From: Bordetella pertussis 18323
Lineage (GTDB): Bacteria; Pseudomonadota; Gammaproteobacteria; Burkholderiales; Burkholderiaceae_B
Direction: 5' to 3'
Length of the DNA: 64,000 nt
Assembly: GCF_000306945.1 (NCBI RefSeq)
Contig: NC_018518.1
Location: 2,108,001 to 2,172,000, forward strand
Within the stretch, counting starts at the first letter, position 1; each line of letters starts with the position of its first letter. This document shows positions 17,013-26,349 of this stretch, in pieces. The position numbers and the translations under genes are program-made. Under the pieces are notes generated by a model, which was not told where the DNA came from, did no database searches, and worked only from the letters and a program-made list of their open reading frames with translations.

Positions 17013-19472
17013 TCAAACGTCGATGGCGACGATGCGGCGGATCAGCCAGATGCCGGTCCCTTCCAGCACGACGATCAGGGCCAGCGCCGCCCACCCGTAC
17101 AACGTATGCCACAGCGCCGCCATCGCCTCGGGCTGCAGGCGTCCGAGCACGCCCATCAGGACGGGCGGCAAGGCGCCGACGATCCAGGCCTGCATGCGTC
17201 CCTGGGCGCACAGGGCGCGCACGCGATCCTGCAACTGCAGCCGGGCCGATACCGTCTGGGCAATGCCTTCCAGGGTCTCGGCCAGATTGCCGCCGGTGTG
17301 GGCCGCCACGCGCAAGGCCGCCGCAACCAGCGCCATCGACTCGAACGAGGCGCGGCGCGCCAGGCGCGCGAGCGCCGCGTCGAACGACACGCCCATGCGC
17401 TGCTCGCGCAACAGCAGCCCGAACTCCTGGGCCAACGGCGCCTCGCCATGCTCCACCAGCTGGCGCAACGCCGCGGCAATGCCGGCGCCGGCGCGCAAGG
17501 CGCACGCCATGGCCACCAATGCCCCCGGCAGCTGCCGCTCGAGCTGGCGCAGGCGGCGTCGCCGCGCGGCGCCCAACAGCAGGTGCGGCAAGCGCAGCAA
17601 GGCCACGGCGGCCACCGCCGCCAGCCAGGCGCTACCCGAAAATACCCAGGCCCCCGCCCCGCCCGCGGCCGCCATCGCCAACGCCGCCGCCCACAACTGG
17701 GCCGGGTCGACGAACAGGAATACTTCGCTCAAGTGCGCCCCGGCCTGTTGCGTGTACACGGCGCGATAGCGCCTTGCCGCGGGTCCCGACCAGGCCAGTA
17801 CCCGCCAGGCCAGCCATGCCGCCGCCGCCATCGCCATGCCCATGGCCAGCCAGATCATGGCGCCGGCTCCGGCTGCCCCGTGAACGGGCCGCGCGCCCAT
17901 GCGCCATCCGGCCAGGACGGGCGCATCGCCCGCGATGAAGCCGTGCCGCGCATCGTAGCGAAACAGCTCCTGGGTCTGGATGCGGCCGCTTTCCATGCCG
18001 GCGATCTCAACGATCGCCGTCACGATGCGCCGCCCGTCGGCCATGCGCGCCTGCTGCACGATGATGTCGATGCTGGCGGCAATATGCTCGCGCACCACCG
18101 GCAGCGGCAGATCCAGCCCGGCCATCAGCGTCATGGCCTCCAGCCGCGCCAGGGCATCACGCGGCGTATTGGCATGCAGCGTCGTCAACGAGCCCTCGTG
18201 GCCGGTGTTCATGGCCGTCAGCATGTCGAAGGCCTCTGCGCCGCGGCACTCGCCCACCACGATGCGATCAGGCCGCATGCGCAAGGCGTTGCGCACCAGG
18301 TCGCGGATGTCGACGCGGCCACGGCCCTCCGCATTGGCGGGACGGGCCTCCAGCGCCACCAGATGCGCATGGTCCAGCCGCAGCTCGGCGGCGTCTTCGA
18401 TCGTCACGATGCGCTCGCCTTCGGGGATTGCGTTGGACAGGATGTTCAGCAAGGTGGTCTTGCCCGAGCCCGTGCCGCCCGAGACGAGCAGGTTCTTGCG
18501 TGCGTGCACGCATTGCAGGAGAAACCGCGCCATGGGCTCGCTGAGCGAACCGGCCGCCAGCAAGTCGGCCATGCCGGGGCGCTGCCGTGGAAACTTGCGT
18601 ATGGTCAGGCTCACGCCGCGGATGGCAATGGGCGCGATCACCGCATTGACGCGCGACCCGTCCGGCAAGCGGGCATCGACCATGGGGCTGCTGTCGTCGA
18701 TGCGACGCCCCAGCGGCGCCACGATGCGCTCCACCACCCAGCGCACGGCCTGCTCGCTGCTGAATGCGGCCGCGTGCCGCTGCAAGCGCCCGGCGCGCTC
18801 GACATAGATCTCGTCGTGGCGGTTGACCATGATTTCACTGATGCCGCCATCGGCCAGCAAGGGCTCCAACGGACCCAGCCCGACGGCTTCGTCCAGCACC
18901 GCGCGGCAAAGCTGGGCGCGATCGATGCCCTCGGGCAGCTCCCCATCCTGGCCCACCAGCTCGACCAGACGCTGCTCGGCCTGTGCACGCAGCATGCGGT
19001 CGCTCATGGCCGACACGTCCCGGCGCCGCAGGTCGAGCGCCTCCAGCAGCGCGGCATGCAAGCGGCGCCGGTGCGGCAGCAGGACGAGCGATTGCTGCAG
19101 GGCGGCGTCGAGATCCTCGCCACGCGAGGCGCCGTCCGCGGGCAAGGCGGCAGGCGTCGGCGCGGGCACGCTACCGGTGCAGCATGCGCTGACGCGGATC
19201 AGGCACGGGCCGATCACGATCTCGTCGTCGGGCAGCACCGGCGCATGGGTGGCCACGCGCAGGCCATTGACGCTGGTACCGCCAAGCGTGCCCAGATCCT
19301 CCAGCACGACGGCGCCGTCCAGGCACGACAGGCGCGCATGCACCCTGCCCACTCGCCAGTTGGCGATGCGTAACGCGCATTGCGCGCCGCGCCCGATGGT
19401 CACCGGCGCGGCCAGCCGCATGCGTCGGCGGGCGCCATCCTCGAAATGCAGCGCCAGTTCGAGAACGTTCAT
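17013..19472 (-). CDS. FHA-TadA/CpaF pilus ATPase fused in frame to TadB
   Basis: One frame of 819 residues holds two Tad proteins. Residues 1-95 are an FHA phosphothreonine-binding domain (TIGRGAQ, GGTSVNG); 120-510 are the TadA/CpaF secretion ATPase with Walker A GGTGSGKTT (332-340), RIVVGECRG (403-411) and TLHANTPRDALARLE; 539-819 (start ATG 17858) are a complete TadB platform protein with a GspF domain. The upstream genes of this operon overlap as ATGA, and TGA of an ATGA at 17855-17858 is in the alternative frame, so the fusion probably arose from an extra G at 17929-17931. AGGAGG precedes ATG 19472. Confidence 0.88.
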   Translation of the reverse strand: MNVLELALHFEDGARRRMRLAAPVTIGRGAQCALRIANWRVGRVHARLSCLDGAVVLEDLGTLGGTSVNGLRVATHAPVLPDDEIVIGPCLIRVSACCTGSVPAPTPAALPADGASRGEDLDAALQQSLVLLPHRRRLHAALLEALDLRRRDVSAMSDRMLRAQAEQRLVELVGQDGELPEGIDRAQLCRAVLDEAVGLGPLEPLLADGGISEIMVNRHDEIYVERAGRLQRHAAAFSSEQAVRWVVERIVAPLGRRIDDSSPMVDARLPDGSRVNAVIAPIAIRGVSLTIRKFPRQRPGMADLLAAGSLSEPMARFLLQCVHARKNLLVSGGTGSGKTTLLNILSNAIPEGERIVTIEDAAELRLDHAHLVALEARPANAEGRGRVDIRDLVRNALRMRPDRIVVGECRGAEAFDMLTAMNTGHEGSLTTLHANTPRDALARLEAMTLMAGLDLPLPVVREHIAASIDIIVQQARMADGRRIVTAIVEIAGMESGRIQTQELFRYDARHGFIAGDAPVLAGWRMGARPVHGAAGAGAMIWLAMGMAMAAAAWLAWRVLAWSGPAARRYRAVYTQQAGAHLSEVFLFVDPAQLWAAALAMAAAGGAGAWVFSGSAWLAAVAAVALLRLPHLLLGAARRRRLRQLERQLPGALVAMACALRAGAGIAAALRQLVEHGEAPLAQEFGLLLREQRMGVSFDAALARLARRASFESMALVAAALRVAAHTGGNLAETLEGIAQTVSARLQLQDRVRALCAQGRMQAWIVGALPPVLMGVLGRLQPEAMAALWHTLYGWAALALIVVLEGTGIWLIRRIVAIDV

Positions 19473-20881
19473 GGGGCGCCCTCCTGTGCGTCGGCCCAAA
19501 GCGGCCGGCGCCATTGCGAACCCGCGCCCCCCGGACGGCTCCAGTCGGCGGACTGGTCGGCCGCCGCGCCCGTGCCCAGCCGCGGGGCTTCGGGAAATGC
19601 CTGATCCAGCTGCATCTGCCCCAGCAGCGCGCGGCGTTGCAAGAATGAATCCGAGGGAGAGACGATGGTGGGCGTCACGAAAATGGCCAGCTCGGTTTCG
19701 CGCAGGGCGGCACGGCGCGCGCCGAACAAGGCGCCGATCAAGGGCAGCTCGCTCAGCCACGGCAGGCCTTTTTCCTCGTGCGATCGTTCACGCGACAGGA
19801 AACCGCCCAACACCAGCGTCTGGCCGGAATGCACGTTGAACTCGGTTACCGCGCGGCGCTTGCGCAAGGCCGGCCCCGCGGCCAGCGCCAGCGTGGGATC
19901 GACCGAACTCGCCTCGACTTCGATGCGGGCGTGCACGGCGTCATCGGCATCGATACGCGGCGTTATCTGCAAGGACACGCCATACGGTTTGAACAGGGTC
20001 GTGCCGTTGCCTTCCTTGTCGGTCGTCCGGTAGGGCAGCTCTCCGCCCGCCTGGAACGATGCGGTCGCGCCGCTGCGGGCCAGCAGTTGCGGCTGCGCCA
20101 GCAGTACGGCTTCGCCGCGCTGGGCCAGCGCCGACAACCGGGCCGACAGCAAGGCATTGACGCCCAGCAGCCCGCCTGCATGCCGCACTGCCGCGGCGCC
20201 CGCGAGCGGCCCGGGCGGCGGCGCCAGCGCGGCCGAACTGCCGTTCCAGACCGCGCCGGCGTGCACGCCGCCGACGGCCGGCTCGTCCCAGCGCAAACCC
20301 AGTTCACGCAGGCTCTGGCGCGGCAGCTCCACCACCTGTACATCCAGCAGCACCATGCGATCCCAGCCGACCCGGCCGGTGAAATCCAGCACCTCCGGGT
20401 AGCGCTGCGCCAGGGCGGCGATACGCGCGTGGTCGTCCTCGGAAAGCTGGCTGCCTTCGATGACGATATGCGCGCCCACCGCGCTGCTGCGCGCACGCGG
20501 TATGCGCGCCAGCAAGGCAGCCACTTCCTCGCGCAGGCGGCGCCGGCCCGCCGGCAGAACCTCCACGGCATAGGCCTGGCGTGCGCCCCGCCCTGACCAG
20601 ATATGCACCGACGAGGTGCCGGGCTGGCGCGCGAACAGCGCCACCTCGGCGCCATCGACCACGGTGGCGCTGAGCACCTGGCCGTTGCCGACCGCCACGC
20701 GGGTGACGCCAGCCGCCGCAAGGACCTGCGTCTCGCCCACCTCCATGCGCAGCACGGCCGGCTGGGCTGGCGGCGCAGCCCGCCCGCCTGGCGTCCAGAG
20801 CATGGTTCCCCCGGCCAGCAACACCGCCATCCATGGCAGCCAGCCTCGCGCGTGCAACGGTAGCCGGGACCGCATGCTCAT
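19469..20881 (-). CDS. Tad/Flp pilus outer-membrane secretin (RcpA/CpaC)
   Basis: A 470-residue secretin. Residues 1-35 form a signal peptide; a pilus-formation N-terminal domain (about 40-110: LRMEVGETQVLAAAGVTRVAVG, GTSSVHIW) and a BON-like segment lead to the secretin core (LDVQVVELPRQSLRELGLRW, LLSARLSALAQRGEAVLLAQ, GGELPYRT, PYGVSLQITPRID, EFNVHSGQTLVLGGFLS, ETELAIFVTPTIV). It would form the outer-membrane channel of the pilus. It overlaps its neighbours by 4 bases on each side. No break is seen in this gene itself. Confidence 0.9.
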   Translation of the reverse strand: MSMRSRLPLHARGWLPWMAVLLAGGTMLWTPGGRAAPPAQPAVLRMEVGETQVLAAAGVTRVAVGNGQVLSATVVDGAEVALFARQPGTSSVHIWSGRGARQAYAVEVLPAGRRRLREEVAALLARIPRARSSAVGAHIVIEGSQLSEDDHARIAALAQRYPEVLDFTGRVGWDRMVLLDVQVVELPRQSLRELGLRWDEPAVGGVHAGAVWNGSSAALAPPPGPLAGAAAVRHAGGLLGVNALLSARLSALAQRGEAVLLAQPQLLARSGATASFQAGGELPYRTTDKEGNGTTLFKPYGVSLQITPRIDADDAVHARIEVEASSVDPTLALAAGPALRKRRAVTEFNVHSGQTLVLGGFLSRERSHEEKGLPWLSELPLIGALFGARRAALRETELAIFVTPTIVSPSDSFLQRRALLGQMQLDQAFPEAPRLGTGAAADQSADWSRPGGAGSQWRRPLWADAQEGAP

Positions 20882-21723
20882 GGCATGGCCGCTTCGCTAT
20901 CGCCGGGCAACGCCCCCGCTGGCGCGTCGAGCCGATCGCCGTAGAGCACGGGCACTGCCGCCCGGGGCGCGGCGTCGCGCGGCATGCCCAGCAGGGCCGG
21001 CAGATCGCCTGCCTCGCGGGCCGACGGCGCTGCGAAAGCCCGAGCCGGCCCCTGGGCCGGTGCGCCGGCGCGCCGCAGCACCGCGGTAAGCGTGCCCTCT
21101 TGCCGCGCGGCGACCAGGCGCGCCACCTCCCGGGCCGACGCCCGCAGGGTGATGGTGGACGCCCCTCCTTGGGCGTCGGCGGGATCCAGCGCCAACACTT
21201 TGCTGCCCGCAAGCAACGGCATGGTGAGTTGCCGCTGCCGATGCGTGAACGAGACATACAGGTCGACAAGGTCGCCGGGACGCGCCGCCGCCGACAGGCC
21301 CGGCAACTCCTGCAGCGGCAAGGTAATGGCCCCCTGCCCGGCCTCGAGCTGTTCGGTAAGGGCAGGCGTCTGTTCCGGGTAGCTCAGCAAGGCTGCCTGC
21401 AAGGCCTCGCCCGCCTTCACAGGGGCGCGCAACACCGCGCCATCGAGCCGGGCCGCCTCGTCGGGCAGCAAGGCGCCAGCCGGCAGCCACGCCTGGGGCA
21501 TGTCGCGGACCGCGACCAGTTCGTCGTGCAAAGGCGTGCCAGCCTCGAGATCGAGCGCAGCCACCAGGCTGGCAACCATGGGAACGCGCGCTTGCTGCTC
21601 GATGTCGTGGACACGCCGCTGTATGTGTTCGCGGGCCGCCCATGCCGCCAACGACCCGGCGACCAGCGCGAAGGCGTAACCGCCGAGCGCGCGCAAGCCT
21701 TGGCGCCATCGCGCCGCCCTCAT
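20878..21723 (-). CDS. Tad/Flp pilus assembly protein RcpC/CpaB
   Basis: A 281-residue CpaB/RcpC protein with one N-terminal membrane anchor (ALGGYAFALVAGSLAAWAAR), a SAF domain (VPMVASLVAALDLEAGTPL, ARLDGAVLRAPVKAGEAL) and the RcpC motif AGQGAITLPLQELPGLSAAA with RPGDLVDLYVSF. Relatives modify or scaffold pilus assembly in the periplasm. ATG 21723 overlaps the stop of the preceding gene (ATGA), which decides the start over the much longer upstream frame. Confidence 0.88.
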   Translation of the reverse strand: MRAARWRQGLRALGGYAFALVAGSLAAWAAREHIQRRVHDIEQQARVPMVASLVAALDLEAGTPLHDELVAVRDMPQAWLPAGALLPDEAARLDGAVLRAPVKAGEALQAALLSYPEQTPALTEQLEAGQGAITLPLQELPGLSAAARPGDLVDLYVSFTHRQRQLTMPLLAGSKVLALDPADAQGGASTITLRASAREVARLVAARQEGTLTAVLRRAGAPAQGPARAFAAPSAREAGDLPALLGMPRDAAPRAAVPVLYGDRLDAPAGALPGDSEAAMP

Positions 21724-22970
21724 GGCGCACCGCCGATATGCAGCAGCCGCATGCCGCATCCGTTGGCGTGCAATGCCGGCTGCAGCGACAGGCGCTCGCG
21801 CCCCTGCGGTCCGGCACGCAGCCAGGTCTGCGGCGCGCCGCAGCGGCATGCCGGGCCAGCCGCGCCCTGCAGGCGCCAACCGGACGCGCGCAAGCGCGCT
21901 TCGCGTCGCACGGCCCACCGAGCCGTCACGGTCGGCCCGGCGGCACGCCAATGCCAGACCTGCTGCGCCACCGAGACTGGCCCGTCACGGGTAGCAACAT
22001 CCAGGCGCAGGCGCGCATGCGGCGGCAGCAGCACGTCGGCCAACGGCTGTCGGCTCGGCAGGCCGCGCGGCCAGCACAGCCGCGCCGCAACGCCCTCGAC
22101 CCCACCGAATTGCGGCGCCAGGCTGATCGTATGGGTGCAGTCGCCTGCCCCGCCCGCCAGCACCGCCAGACCCGGCAGCACGGTGAGATCGCGCAGCTCG
22201 GCGTGACGCGTCGCGAAATGCGCGAGCAAGGCGTCGATGCCCTGCGGGGCGTGAAATACGCGTACCTCGGCCGGCACGCCGAACATCTGGATCTGCCCCG
22301 CCAGCGCCGCCGCAACCACGCCGGGCGGCAGGTGCAGCCAGGTCGAGGCCGACGCGGCCAGATGGGCGGGCGTCAAGGTTGCCTCCGCAACACGGCGCCA
22401 TCGGCCGATGCCATATCGGCCCAGGTCCGCAGCCAGTCCTGCCCGGCGTCGCGCAGGCCCCAGGCAGCCTCGACCGGACGCACGCGCCGCCGCTCGGTGC
22501 GCAAGCTGCCAGCCGGCGACCGACCGCGCCAGCCTGTCGTTGCCCCCCCTGGCGTCCGAGGCGTGCCCGGGGCCGATGGCAAGCACCGTGACGCCCCTCA
22601 GGGCGGCGGTAATCGCGCCTTCGCGCAGCAGTCCGCCCGGCATGGCCGCGGGCTCGGCGGCTTGCGCACGCAGCAGGCGCGTGTCGACCTGCAGCCAGTC
22701 GCGCGCCAGCAAGGCAGGCATGCCATCGGCAGCCGTGCGCCCGGCAACGCCGGCCTGCCGCGCCAAGATGGCGGTGCGCGGGGCAGACGGCGCCGCCGCG
22801 GCCGCCATGAACGCCGCGACCCGGCTGTGCTGTCCCAAGCGCAGCGCCTGGTGGCGCAACGTACCCAACCATGCCACGGCGGCCCAGGCCAACAGCAACA
22901 CGGCCAGCAACGGCAAGGCCTCGGCCAGGGCCTGGCCCCGTTGCCTGCGGGAGAAGGCCGCGACCCTCAT
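21720..22970 (-). CDS. Tad-locus pseudopilin-like protein (TadE/TadG type N-terminus)
   Basis: A 416-residue protein with a TadE-like N-terminus: RRQRGQALAEALPLLAVLLL has the Gly-x4-Glu prepilin-like pattern and leads into a single hydrophobic helix. The remainder is secreted-type sequence without a recognised domain, with a possible disulfide region near the C-terminus (ACRCGAP). In Tad loci such minor pseudopilin-like proteins take part in pilus assembly. ATGA overlaps on both sides support the start at 22970. The precise name is uncertain. Confidence 0.75.
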   Translation of the reverse strand: MRVAAFSRRQRGQALAEALPLLAVLLLAWAAVAWLGTLRHQALRLGQHSRVAAFMAAAAAPSAPRTAILARQAGVAGRTAADGMPALLARDWLQVDTRLLRAQAAEPAAMPGGLLREGAITAALRGVTVLAIGPGHASDARGGNDRLARSVAGWQLAHRAAARASGRGCLGPARRRAGLAADLGRYGIGRWRRVAEATLTPAHLAASASTWLHLPPGVVAAALAGQIQMFGVPAEVRVFHAPQGIDALLAHFATRHAELRDLTVLPGLAVLAGGAGDCTHTISLAPQFGGVEGVAARLCWPRGLPSRQPLADVLLPPHARLRLDVATRDGPVSVAQQVWHWRAAGPTVTARWAVRREARLRASGWRLQGAAGPACRCGAPQTWLRAGPQGRERLSLQPALHANGCGMRLLHIGGAP

Positions 22971-24283
22971 GGCCGGCTTTCCGGGCCGCGGACCGTACGC
23001 CGCGCCCCCATGGGCAAAGCGGCGTCGGCCGCCGCGCGGCGCGCCTGCCAATAGGGCAGGAACAACACATCGGGGCGGCCACGCGCCACGCTCGTGCCCG
23101 GCGGCAACGAGAAATGGCTTTGCCCGGCGGCCCGCGCCGACAGGACGATGCCCTCCTCGCGCCGCTGCGTACGTATTTCGAAACCCACGGCCGCCTCGGA
23201 CGAGGACGCCGGCTCATACACGGCGGGCAACCCGCGCCCGCCCGGCGAAAGACGGCGGGACGCGGCATACGACAACGCCAATGGATTGTGCCGGCCGCCA
23301 AGCAGATTCCAGGACGTATGGCGATGCACCCAGCGCCAGAAGTCCTGTTGCGAGAAATCCTCGGGCGCACGCAGCACGTGCGGGCCGGCGCGCGTCGCGC
23401 CGGAGTCGGCCGCGAGGCCCCAGCCCATGGCGTACTCGCGAAAGTAGCAGCCTATCCAGCGATTGGAGCGCACAGCATGGAACGACAGCGTATCGCTTGC
23501 GCCCCAGCGGCCATCGCGGTCCAGCCAGGTGACGCCGCGCCGGCGCAGTTCATGGCGGCGCGTGGGGCAGCGCGGCGAAACGATCCAGTTTCCCTCGCGG
23601 GTGAAGTCGCGCGGCTGCAGAAAATCGAAGTAACCCGCCGCGCGCTGCGCCCACCCTCGCAGCCCGCGTGCGCCCGTGCCTGTGACGCGCCGCAAGTAAC
23701 CCGGCCAATCATCGCGCAACACTTCGAGGGTGAGGCCATCATCGCCTTGCGGATAGTGCGCGCGCAGGACTGCACGCATGGTCGCGTCGCGCGTGGCGCG
23801 CGCATCGCGCGCGAGCGTATCGGCAGCCTGCTGCAGAACGCGGTGCGCAAGCTCATCGTGCGCGGCATAGGCTTGCATGAGATCGCCGGCAGGCGCATCT
23901 TGCGCCGCGCCGTAGCCGCGTGCCGCGCGAGGCCCGAACAACAGCCCGATCAGGGCGACCGGCGGATTCTGTGCAGTGCGCCGCGCGGCCTGAGTCTGCG
24001 CGAATCGTGCCCAGGCAGCCAGGGATGCCAGATGCGCCAGCGCGACCTGGTGGCCGACCTGGGCGCGATGTATGTAGGCCAGCAGGTTCAGCGCGCGCGC
24101 CTGGACCACGGCCCCGCTGTAGGCGGCGGCATCCGTCGCCCGCAGCAACTGCGCCCGTGCGCCGGCGCGCTGGCCCAGCCCGTACAGGGCCAGCCACGCC
24201 ATGCCGGCCAGCGCCATGAGCGCCAGGCCCAGCGCCAATGCCTGGCCCGCCTGGCGCGTGACGGCCGCGCGAGTCGGCCTCAT
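22967..24283 (-). CDS. Tad-locus TadG-like membrane-anchored protein
   Basis: A 438-residue protein starting with an N-terminal hydrophobic helix (GQALALGLALMALAGMAWLA) followed by AQLLRATDAAAYSGAVVQAR, the pattern of the TadE/G-like N-terminal domain (putative Flp pilus-assembly TadG). The large remainder is predicted extracytoplasmic and has no domain I recognise. It overlaps its neighbours by ATGA both up- and downstream, so it belongs to the pilus operon. Confidence 0.8.
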   Translation of the reverse strand: MRPTRAAVTRQAGQALALGLALMALAGMAWLALYGLGQRAGARAQLLRATDAAAYSGAVVQARALNLLAYIHRAQVGHQVALAHLASLAAWARFAQTQAARRTAQNPPVALIGLLFGPRAARGYGAAQDAPAGDLMQAYAAHDELAHRVLQQAADTLARDARATRDATMRAVLRAHYPQGDDGLTLEVLRDDWPGYLRRVTGTGARGLRGWAQRAAGYFDFLQPRDFTREGNWIVSPRCPTRRHELRRRGVTWLDRDGRWGASDTLSFHAVRSNRWIGCYFREYAMGWGLAADSGATRAGPHVLRAPEDFSQQDFWRWVHRHTSWNLLGGRHNPLALSYAASRRLSPGGRGLPAVYEPASSSEAAVGFEIRTQRREEGIVLSARAAGQSHFSLPPGTSVARGRPDVLFLPYWQARRAAADAALPMGARRTVRGPESRP

Positions 24284-24543
24284 TTGGCGCCCTGGGCATT
24301 GCCGGTGAACGACTTGAGCGAACGCGCCCGTGTCTGCGAGGCCGCACGGCCCGCCGCCGACTGCGCGGCGCGCGCCTGCGCGCTGCCATCCTCGCCTGCC
24401 AGTTCGCGCGCCATGGCCGCGGTCTGAGACCGCACCACCTGCCCGAACAACTGATACACGGCGATCGCGGCGACCGCCACCAGGGCAACCACGATGATGT
24501 ATTCGGTCATGCCCTGACCAAGTTGACGCTGCTTGACCGACAT
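24280..24543 (-). CDS. Flp-type pilin-like small protein
   Basis: An 87-residue protein with a type IVb pilin-like N-terminus: RQLGQGMTEYIIVVALVAVA has the Gly before a hydrophobic helix with Glu and Tyr (E14, Y15) as in Flp pilins, so a prepilin peptidase could cleave before GMTEY. The C-terminal half is hydrophilic and Ala/Arg/Ser-rich, longer than classic Flp. It is the first gene of the minus-strand Tad operon and overlaps the next gene by ATGA. No prepilin peptidase or TadZ gene is seen in this window. Confidence 0.78.
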   Translation of the reverse strand: MSVKQRQLGQGMTEYIIVVALVAVAAIAVYQLFGQVVRSQTAAMARELAGEDGSAQARAAQSAAGRAASQTRARSLKSFTGNAQGAK

Positions 24544-24682
24544 AGGCCCTCCTGCTGTTCGACGAGGCCCCAGTGTGGCCGTGGCGGGGCCTGCCTACAA
24601 TTCGTACATGCCGAGCCGGATCAATGTGTCATCGGGACTTGACTCGACGCGCGCCGACGCCAGCCGTCCGTGGACGCCGCGG

Positions 24683-24714
24683 CAAAAGAAAAGCCCCCGG
24701 ATGACCGGGGGCTT
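24683..24714 (-). terminator. Terminator of the entericidin gene
   Basis: A perfect 10-bp stem (AAGCCCCCGG / CCGGGGGCTT) with a four-base loop, followed on the minus strand by TTTTCTTTT. It lies 22 bases beyond the entericidin stop codon. Confidence 0.88.
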
Positions 24715-24736
24715 GCATCATGCCGGCGCGGGCCGG

Positions 24737-24868
24737 CTACTTCTCGGCAGCGTGGGTAATGGCACTGCCCGCATCGGACATGTCCTTGCCCATTCCTGCA
24801 ACGGTGTTGCAGCCCTGCAGGACGAATCCAAACACCACGAAAGCCGTCAGCACAATCTTGCTGCGCAT
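24737..24868 (-). CDS. Entericidin A/B-family small lipoprotein
   Basis: A 43-residue protein too short for most ORF lists. Residues 1-19 are a lipoprotein signal with lipobox VLQG-C20, followed by CNTVAGMGKDMSDAG, the hallmark of the entericidin (EcnA/EcnB) family; the mature peptide is about 24 residues. Entericidins are small membrane lipoproteins linked to stress and lysis control; function in this genus is unproven. It has its own terminator. Its paralogue near 59.3 kb has an in-frame stop. Confidence 0.9.
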   Translation of the reverse strand: MRSKIVLTAFVVFGFVLQGCNTVAGMGKDMSDAGSAITHAAEK

Positions 24869-24894
24869 ATGAAATCTCCGCCGTTACGCTATGT

Positions 24895-25590
24895 TCAGGC
24901 GATGCGTACGCGCAGCTCGCCCAGGCCCTCGACGCCACCGACGATGACGTCTCCCTTGACCACCGCGCCCACGCCTTCCGGCGTGCCGGTGAAAATGATG
25001 TCGCCCGGTTGCAGCTCGAACAGGCCCGACAGATAGGCGATGCTTTCGGGGATGTTCCAGATCATCTGCGAAATGTCGCTGGATTGCTTGCGCTCGCCAT
25101 TGACGTCCAGCCAGATGGCGCCTTTGTCCAGCGTGCCGACGGCGCTGCGCGGATGGATGGGGCCGAGCGGCGCCGAGAGATCGAAAGCCTTGCCCACTTC
25201 CCAGGGACGGCCCTGCTTCTTGGCCTCGCCCTGCAGGTCGCGGCGTGTCATGTCCAGGCCCAGGGCGTAGCCCCATACGCATTCGTCGGCCTGCTCGACG
25301 GTCAGGTCGCGCCCGCCCTTGCCCAGCACGACGACCAGCTCCATTTCGTAGTGCAGGTTGGCCGTTTTGGGCGGGTACGGCATTTCGCCCGTGGCGCCAT
25401 CGCCCACCGACAGGATGGCGTCGGCAGGCTTGCAGAAGAAGAACGGATCTTCGCGGCCGGTGAAGCCCATTTCCTTGGCATGCTCGGCGTAGTTGCGGCC
25501 CACGCAATAGACGCGGCGCACCGGGAAGCGGGCGTTGCCGCCTGCCACCGGCACGGCCGCCGGCGGCGAAGGGGGAAATACGTAATCCAT
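24895..25590 (-). CDS. Fumarylacetoacetate hydrolase-family protein
   Basis: A 231-residue FAH-family enzyme. Metal and active-site motifs are [16 protein letters not shown] at the N-terminus, [16 protein letters not shown] (E of the HYExE motif), [13 protein letters not shown], and [15 protein letters not shown] near the C-terminus. Members hydrolyse or decarboxylate beta-diketo acids (fumarylpyruvate hydrolase, oxaloacetate decarboxylase and others); the small single-domain type here cannot be assigned to one substrate. The start ATG 25590 matches the family N-terminus. It is a single transcription unit between an entericidin and ppa. Confidence 0.9.
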   Translation of the reverse strand: MDYVFPPSPPAAVPVAGGNARFPVRRVYCVGRNYAEHAKEMGFTGREDPFFFCKPADAILSVGDGATGEMPYPPKTANLHYEMELVVVLGKGGRDLTVEQADECVWGYALGLDMTRRDLQGEAKKQGRPWEVGKAFDLSAPLGPIHPRSAVGTLDKGAIWLDVNGERKQSSDISQMIWNIPESIAYLSGLFELQPGDIIFTGTPEGVGAVVKGDVIVGGVEGLGELRVRIA

Positions 25591-25784
25591 GTGATTTGAC
25601 CTCGTAGCACACAAGGCCGGACAACGCCGGCGAGAATATTCAATGCGCGAGTTTATACGCTTCGGGCCAGGCCGCGCGCGGCGCGCCCGGCGCATGACGC
25701 AAGCATGACGCAAAACGGCGCGGATGCGAGCGGCTGCCTGCCGTCGCTTCCGCGCCGCCGGCCGCCCCAGGCGGCCAATCTATC

Positions 25785-26321
25785 TCAGGCCTGGCCCTTG
25801 GCGTAGCGCTCGGCGCTGCGCACGATTTCCTCGTGCGCGGCGTCCACGCCCTTCCAACCCTTGACCTTGACCCACTTGCCCTTTTCCAGATCCTTGTAGT
25901 GCTCGAAGAAATGCTGGATGCGGCTGACGTCTTCGGCCGGCAGGTCCTCGTACGACTTGATGTTGCGGTACGGCGGGTACAGCTTCTCGATGGGCACCGC
26001 CAGCAGCTTGGCATCGCCGCCGGACTCGTCGTCCATCTCCAGCACGCCAATGGCGCGGCAGCGCACCACGGCGCCAATCTGGATCGGGAACGGCGTGAGA
26101 ACCAGCACATCGGCGGGATCGCCATCTTCCGACAGCGTCTGCGGGATGTAGCCGTAGTTGCACGGATAGTGCATGGCCGTCAGCATGAAGCGGTCGACGA
26201 AAATCGCGCCGGACTCCTTGTCGACCTCGTACTTCACCGGGTCGGCGTTCATGGGGATTTCGATGATGACGTTGAAATCGTCCGGCAGCTTCTTGCCAGG
26301 AGCGACACGATCTAGACTCAT
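25785..26321 (-). CDS. ppa: Inorganic pyrophosphatase
   Basis: A 178-residue family I soluble pyrophosphatase, the usual bacterial length. Motifs include [40 protein letters not shown], and the metal-binding signature [10 protein letters not shown] with the catalytic aspartates. It hydrolyses PPi to drive biosynthesis. It lies 28 bases after hemY on the same strand and may be read from the hem transcript as well as its own promoter. Confidence 0.97.
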   Translation of the reverse strand: MSLDRVAPGKKLPDDFNVIIEIPMNADPVKYEVDKESGAIFVDRFMLTAMHYPCNYGYIPQTLSEDGDPADVLVLTPFPIQIGAVVRCRAIGVLEMDDESGGDAKLLAVPIEKLYPPYRNIKSYEDLPAEDVSRIQHFFEHYKDLEKGKWVKVKGWKGVDAAHEEIVRSAERYAKGQA

Positions 26322-26349
26322 GATTGACCTTGTCTTGATGAAAATGAAA

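Noticed and set aside
18823-19839. Long plus-strand frames opposite the tadA and secretin genes
   Set aside because: Shadow frames of real minus-strand genes; no recognisable motif and no ribosome site.
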